Shown here one piece after another: positions 5,814 through 7,280 of a stretch of 7,280 bases of DNA (position 1 is the first letter of the stretch; the number at the start of each line of letters is the position of its first letter). The stretch comes from Acidimangrovimonas sp. Lineage in GTDB: Bacteria > Pseudomonadota > Alphaproteobacteria > Rhodobacterales > Rhodobacteraceae. The translations under genes and the position numbers were made by a program. A model generated the notes under the pieces. It did not search any database, was not told the DNA's origin, and saw nothing but the letters and a program-made list of their open reading frames with translations. The stretch is taken from NCBI GenBank assembly GCA_030147905.1, contig JASBUM010000484.1, positions 1 to 7,280 on the forward strand, written 5' to 3'.

Positions 5814-6418
5814 GCCCCCGGGATCGGGCCGCAGTCGAAATTCGCCTCCTGTTGCAGGGCGCGGGCCAGACGGCGGCGATATTCCATCCGCGATATCTCG
5901 ATGGCACCGAGCGAGGCAAGATGCGGTGTCAGGAACTGGGTATCGAACAGGGCGAAGCCGCCCCGGCGCAACCGGTCGAGCAGATAGGCCAGCGCCAGCT
6001 TCGAGGCATCGGTGCGTCGCGAGAACATGCTTTCGCCGAAGAAGGCCGCCCCCAGCGTCACACCATAGACCCCGCCGGTCAGCCGGCCGTCGTGCCAGAC
6101 CTCGAGGGAATGGGCGTGGCCCGCCTCGAACAGCGCCTCGTAGCCCGCGCGGATCGGTCGGTTGATCCAGGTTTCGGGGCGCTCGGCACAGGCGTCGATG
6201 ACCGCGCCGAAGGCCAGATCGGTGGTGATCTCGTAGCCGCCGTGCAGGATCCGGCGCCGCAGCGAGCGCGAGATGTGAAACCCGCCGATCGGAAAGATGC
6301 CGCGCCAGCGCGGCTCGATCCAGTGAATGGCGTCCTCGTCGCGGCTTTCCGCCATGGGGAAGATCCCGGCGGCATAGCCGCGTAACAGGATCTCGGGCGT
6401 CAGTTCCGCGCTCGTCAT
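5777..6418 (-). CDS. aat: Leucyl/phenylalanyl-tRNA-protein transferase (Aat)
   Basis: Transfers Leu or Phe from aminoacyl-tRNA to the N-terminus of proteins beginning with Lys or Arg, creating N-degrons that ClpS delivers to ClpAP in other proteobacteria. The 213-residue protein has the family motifs in order: LLRGYAAGIFPMAE (11-24), WRGIFPIGGFH (38-48), TWI (83-85), AHSLEVW (102-108), GGVYGVTLGAAFFGESMFS (115-133), DASKLALAYL (137-146) and FDTQFLTPHLASLGA (158-172). Glu129 and Gln161 correspond to E. coli Glu156 and Gln188. The start MTSAELTPEILLRGY fits family length, but I see no Shine-Dalgarno before it. The gene follows accC after 85 bases containing a strong hairpin, so it is probably co-transcribed with accC. 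Its C-terminus (CSTQTS) overlaps the 3' end of the DUF2155 gene by 37 bases. Confidence 0.96.
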   Translation of the reverse strand: MTSAELTPEILLRGYAAGIFPMAESRDEDAIHWIEPRWRGIFPIGGFHISRSLRRRILHGGYEITTDLAFGAVIDACAERPETWINRPIRAGYEALFEAGHAHSLEVWHDGRLTGGVYGVTLGAAFFGESMFSRRTDASKLALAYLLDRLRRGGFALFDTQFLTPHLASLGAIEISRMEYRRRLARALQQEANFDCGPIPGAQLLLQCSTQTS

Positions 6419-6444
6419 CGCCGTTGCGGCCCGACGACGGCCGG

Positions 6445-6481
6445 CGGGGCTACGGCACGCGCGTTCCGCGCCGCAGCCCCG
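6445..6481 (-). promoter_or_regulatory. Strong stem-loop between accC and aat
   Basis: Arms 6445-6456 and 6470-6481 form a 12-bp stem with a 13-base loop. The one non-Watson-Crick position (6452/6474) is a G-U wobble in minus-strand RNA but an A-C mismatch in plus-strand RNA, so the structure suits the accC-aat transcript. No T-run follows, so it is more likely an mRNA processing or stability element, or a partial attenuator, than an intrinsic terminator. It ends 26 bases before the aat start codon. Confidence 0.55.
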
Positions 6482-6503
6482 GCGCGTTGGGGAAACCCTG
6501 GGC

Positions 6504-7280
6504 TCAGCCGTAGGTGCGGGCCAGCCATTTTTCCAGCCAGTGGATGTTGTAGTCGCCCGAACGGATGTCGGTATCATCCAGCAGCGCGTGGAACAGCGGT
6601 ACCGTGGTTTCGATCCCGTCGATGACCAGTTCGCCCAGCGCCCGGTCCAGTCGCGAAATCGCCTCGGCGCGGTCCCGGCCATGCACGATGAGCTTGCCGA
6701 TCAGGCTGTCGTAATAGGGCGGAATCACATAGCCGCCGTACAGCGCCGAATCCATCCGCACGCCCAGCCCGCCGGGGGCATGGAAGACATCCACCCGGCC
6801 CGGGCGCGGCGCGAAATCGGGCATCCGTTCGGCGTTGATCCGGACCTCGATCGCATGGCCGTTGATCACCAGATCATCCTGGGTGAACGACATCGGCAGG
6901 CCGGCCGCGACGCGGATCTGCTCGCGCACCAGATCGACGCCGAAGATGGCCTCGGTCACCGGATGCTCGACCTGAAGGCGGGTGTTCATCTCGATGAAGT
7001 AGAATTCGCCGTCCTCGAACAGGAACTCGACGGTGCCGGCACCGGCATAGTTGATCTTCGCCACGGCCTCGGCACAGATCCCGCCGATGCGGGCGCGCTG
7101 TTCGGGCGTAATGACCGGGCCCGGCGCCTCTTCGAAGACCTTCTGGTGCCGGCGCTGCAGCGAACAGTCGCGTTCGGCCAGATGCACCGCGCCGCCCTTG
7201 CCGTCGCCGAAGACCTGAATCTCGATATGCCGGGGCCGTTGGAGGTATTTCTCGATATAGACCTCATCATTGCCGAAGGC
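6504..7280 (-). CDS. accC: Acetyl-CoA carboxylase biotin carboxylase subunit AccC (N-terminus off the right edge)
   Basis: ATP-dependent carboxylation of the biotin on AccB, the first half-reaction of acetyl-CoA carboxylase in fatty acid synthesis. The visible 258 C-terminal residues begin [13 protein letters not shown] and end [11 protein letters not shown]. They match E. coli AccC with a constant offset of 191: Lys238 (RRHQK), Glu288, Arg292 and Glu296 ([11 protein letters not shown]) and Arg338 ([10 protein letters not shown]) are all present. This predicts a full protein of about 449 residues, the E. coli length. The part shown covers the end of the ATP-grasp domain and the biotin carboxylase C-terminal domain. 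The beginning of the gene, and presumably accB, lie beyond the window. aat follows 85 bases downstream on the same strand. No sign of damage. Confidence 0.97.
   Translation of the reverse strand, partial: AFGNDEVYIEKYLQRPRHIEIQVFGDGKGGAVHLAERDCSLQRRHQKVFEEAPGPVITPEQRARIGGICAEAVAKINYAGAGTVEFLFEDGEFYFIEMNTRLQVEHPVTEAIFGVDLVREQIRVAAGLPMSFTQDDLVINGHAIEVRINAERMPDFAPRPGRVDVFHAPGGLGVRMDSALYGGYVIPPYYDSLIGKLIVHGRDRAEAISRLDRALGELVIDGIETTVPLFHALLDDTDIRSGDYNIHWLEKWLARTYG

Overview
The window looks like ordinary chromosome from a high-GC alphaproteobacterium, most likely of the Rhodobacteraceae/Paracoccaceae (Paracoccus- or Rhodobacter-like). The reasons are an NDUFA12-type complex I accessory subunit (a mitochondrial/alphaproteobacterial family), a DUF2155 periplasmic protein, the clustering of NDUFA12, mlaD, DUF2155, aat and accC (an order I associate from memory with Rhodobacterales), and uniformly GC-rich codon use. 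I see no insertion sequence, phage, CRISPR or tRNA gene.

Layout. (1) 1-1256, minus: the N-terminal 418 residues of an amidase-signature hydrolase that runs off the left edge. (2) 1257-1893: a 637-base divergent gap without a convincing gene. It holds a long imperfect inverted repeat (1566-1687) that can fold into a structured RNA, a candidate heat-shock-like promoter, and a perfect 16-base palindrome just before clpP. (3) 1894-2541 clpP and 2679-3947 clpX, plus: the proteolytic core and AAA+ unfoldase of ClpXP. A 137-base gap between them has its own promoter candidate, a short hairpin, an 11-base direct repeat and a 14-base palindrome. (4) 4134-5813, plus: a tight three-gene unit of NDUFA12, mlaD (phospholipid transport, Mla system) and a secreted DUF2155 protein. 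mlaD is interrupted in frame by TGA at 4615-4617. (5) 5777-7280, minus: the end of accC (biotin carboxylase of acetyl-CoA carboxylase), then aat (leucyl/phenylalanyl-tRNA-protein transferase), converging on and overlapping the DUF2155 gene by 37 bases.

How they relate. ClpP and ClpX form the ClpXP protease. Aat makes N-degrons that in other bacteria are passed by ClpS to ClpAP, so it feeds the same peptidase, though it is not co-transcribed with clpP. AccC (fatty acid synthesis) and MlaD (phospholipid trafficking) both concern the envelope. NDUFA12 belongs to respiratory complex I.

I found no evidence of a new multi-gene system. The observations most worth a second look are the mlaD nonsense codon, the palindrome in the clpP leader, the structured element upstream of it, and a hairpin between accC and aat whose base pairing favours the minus-strand RNA.
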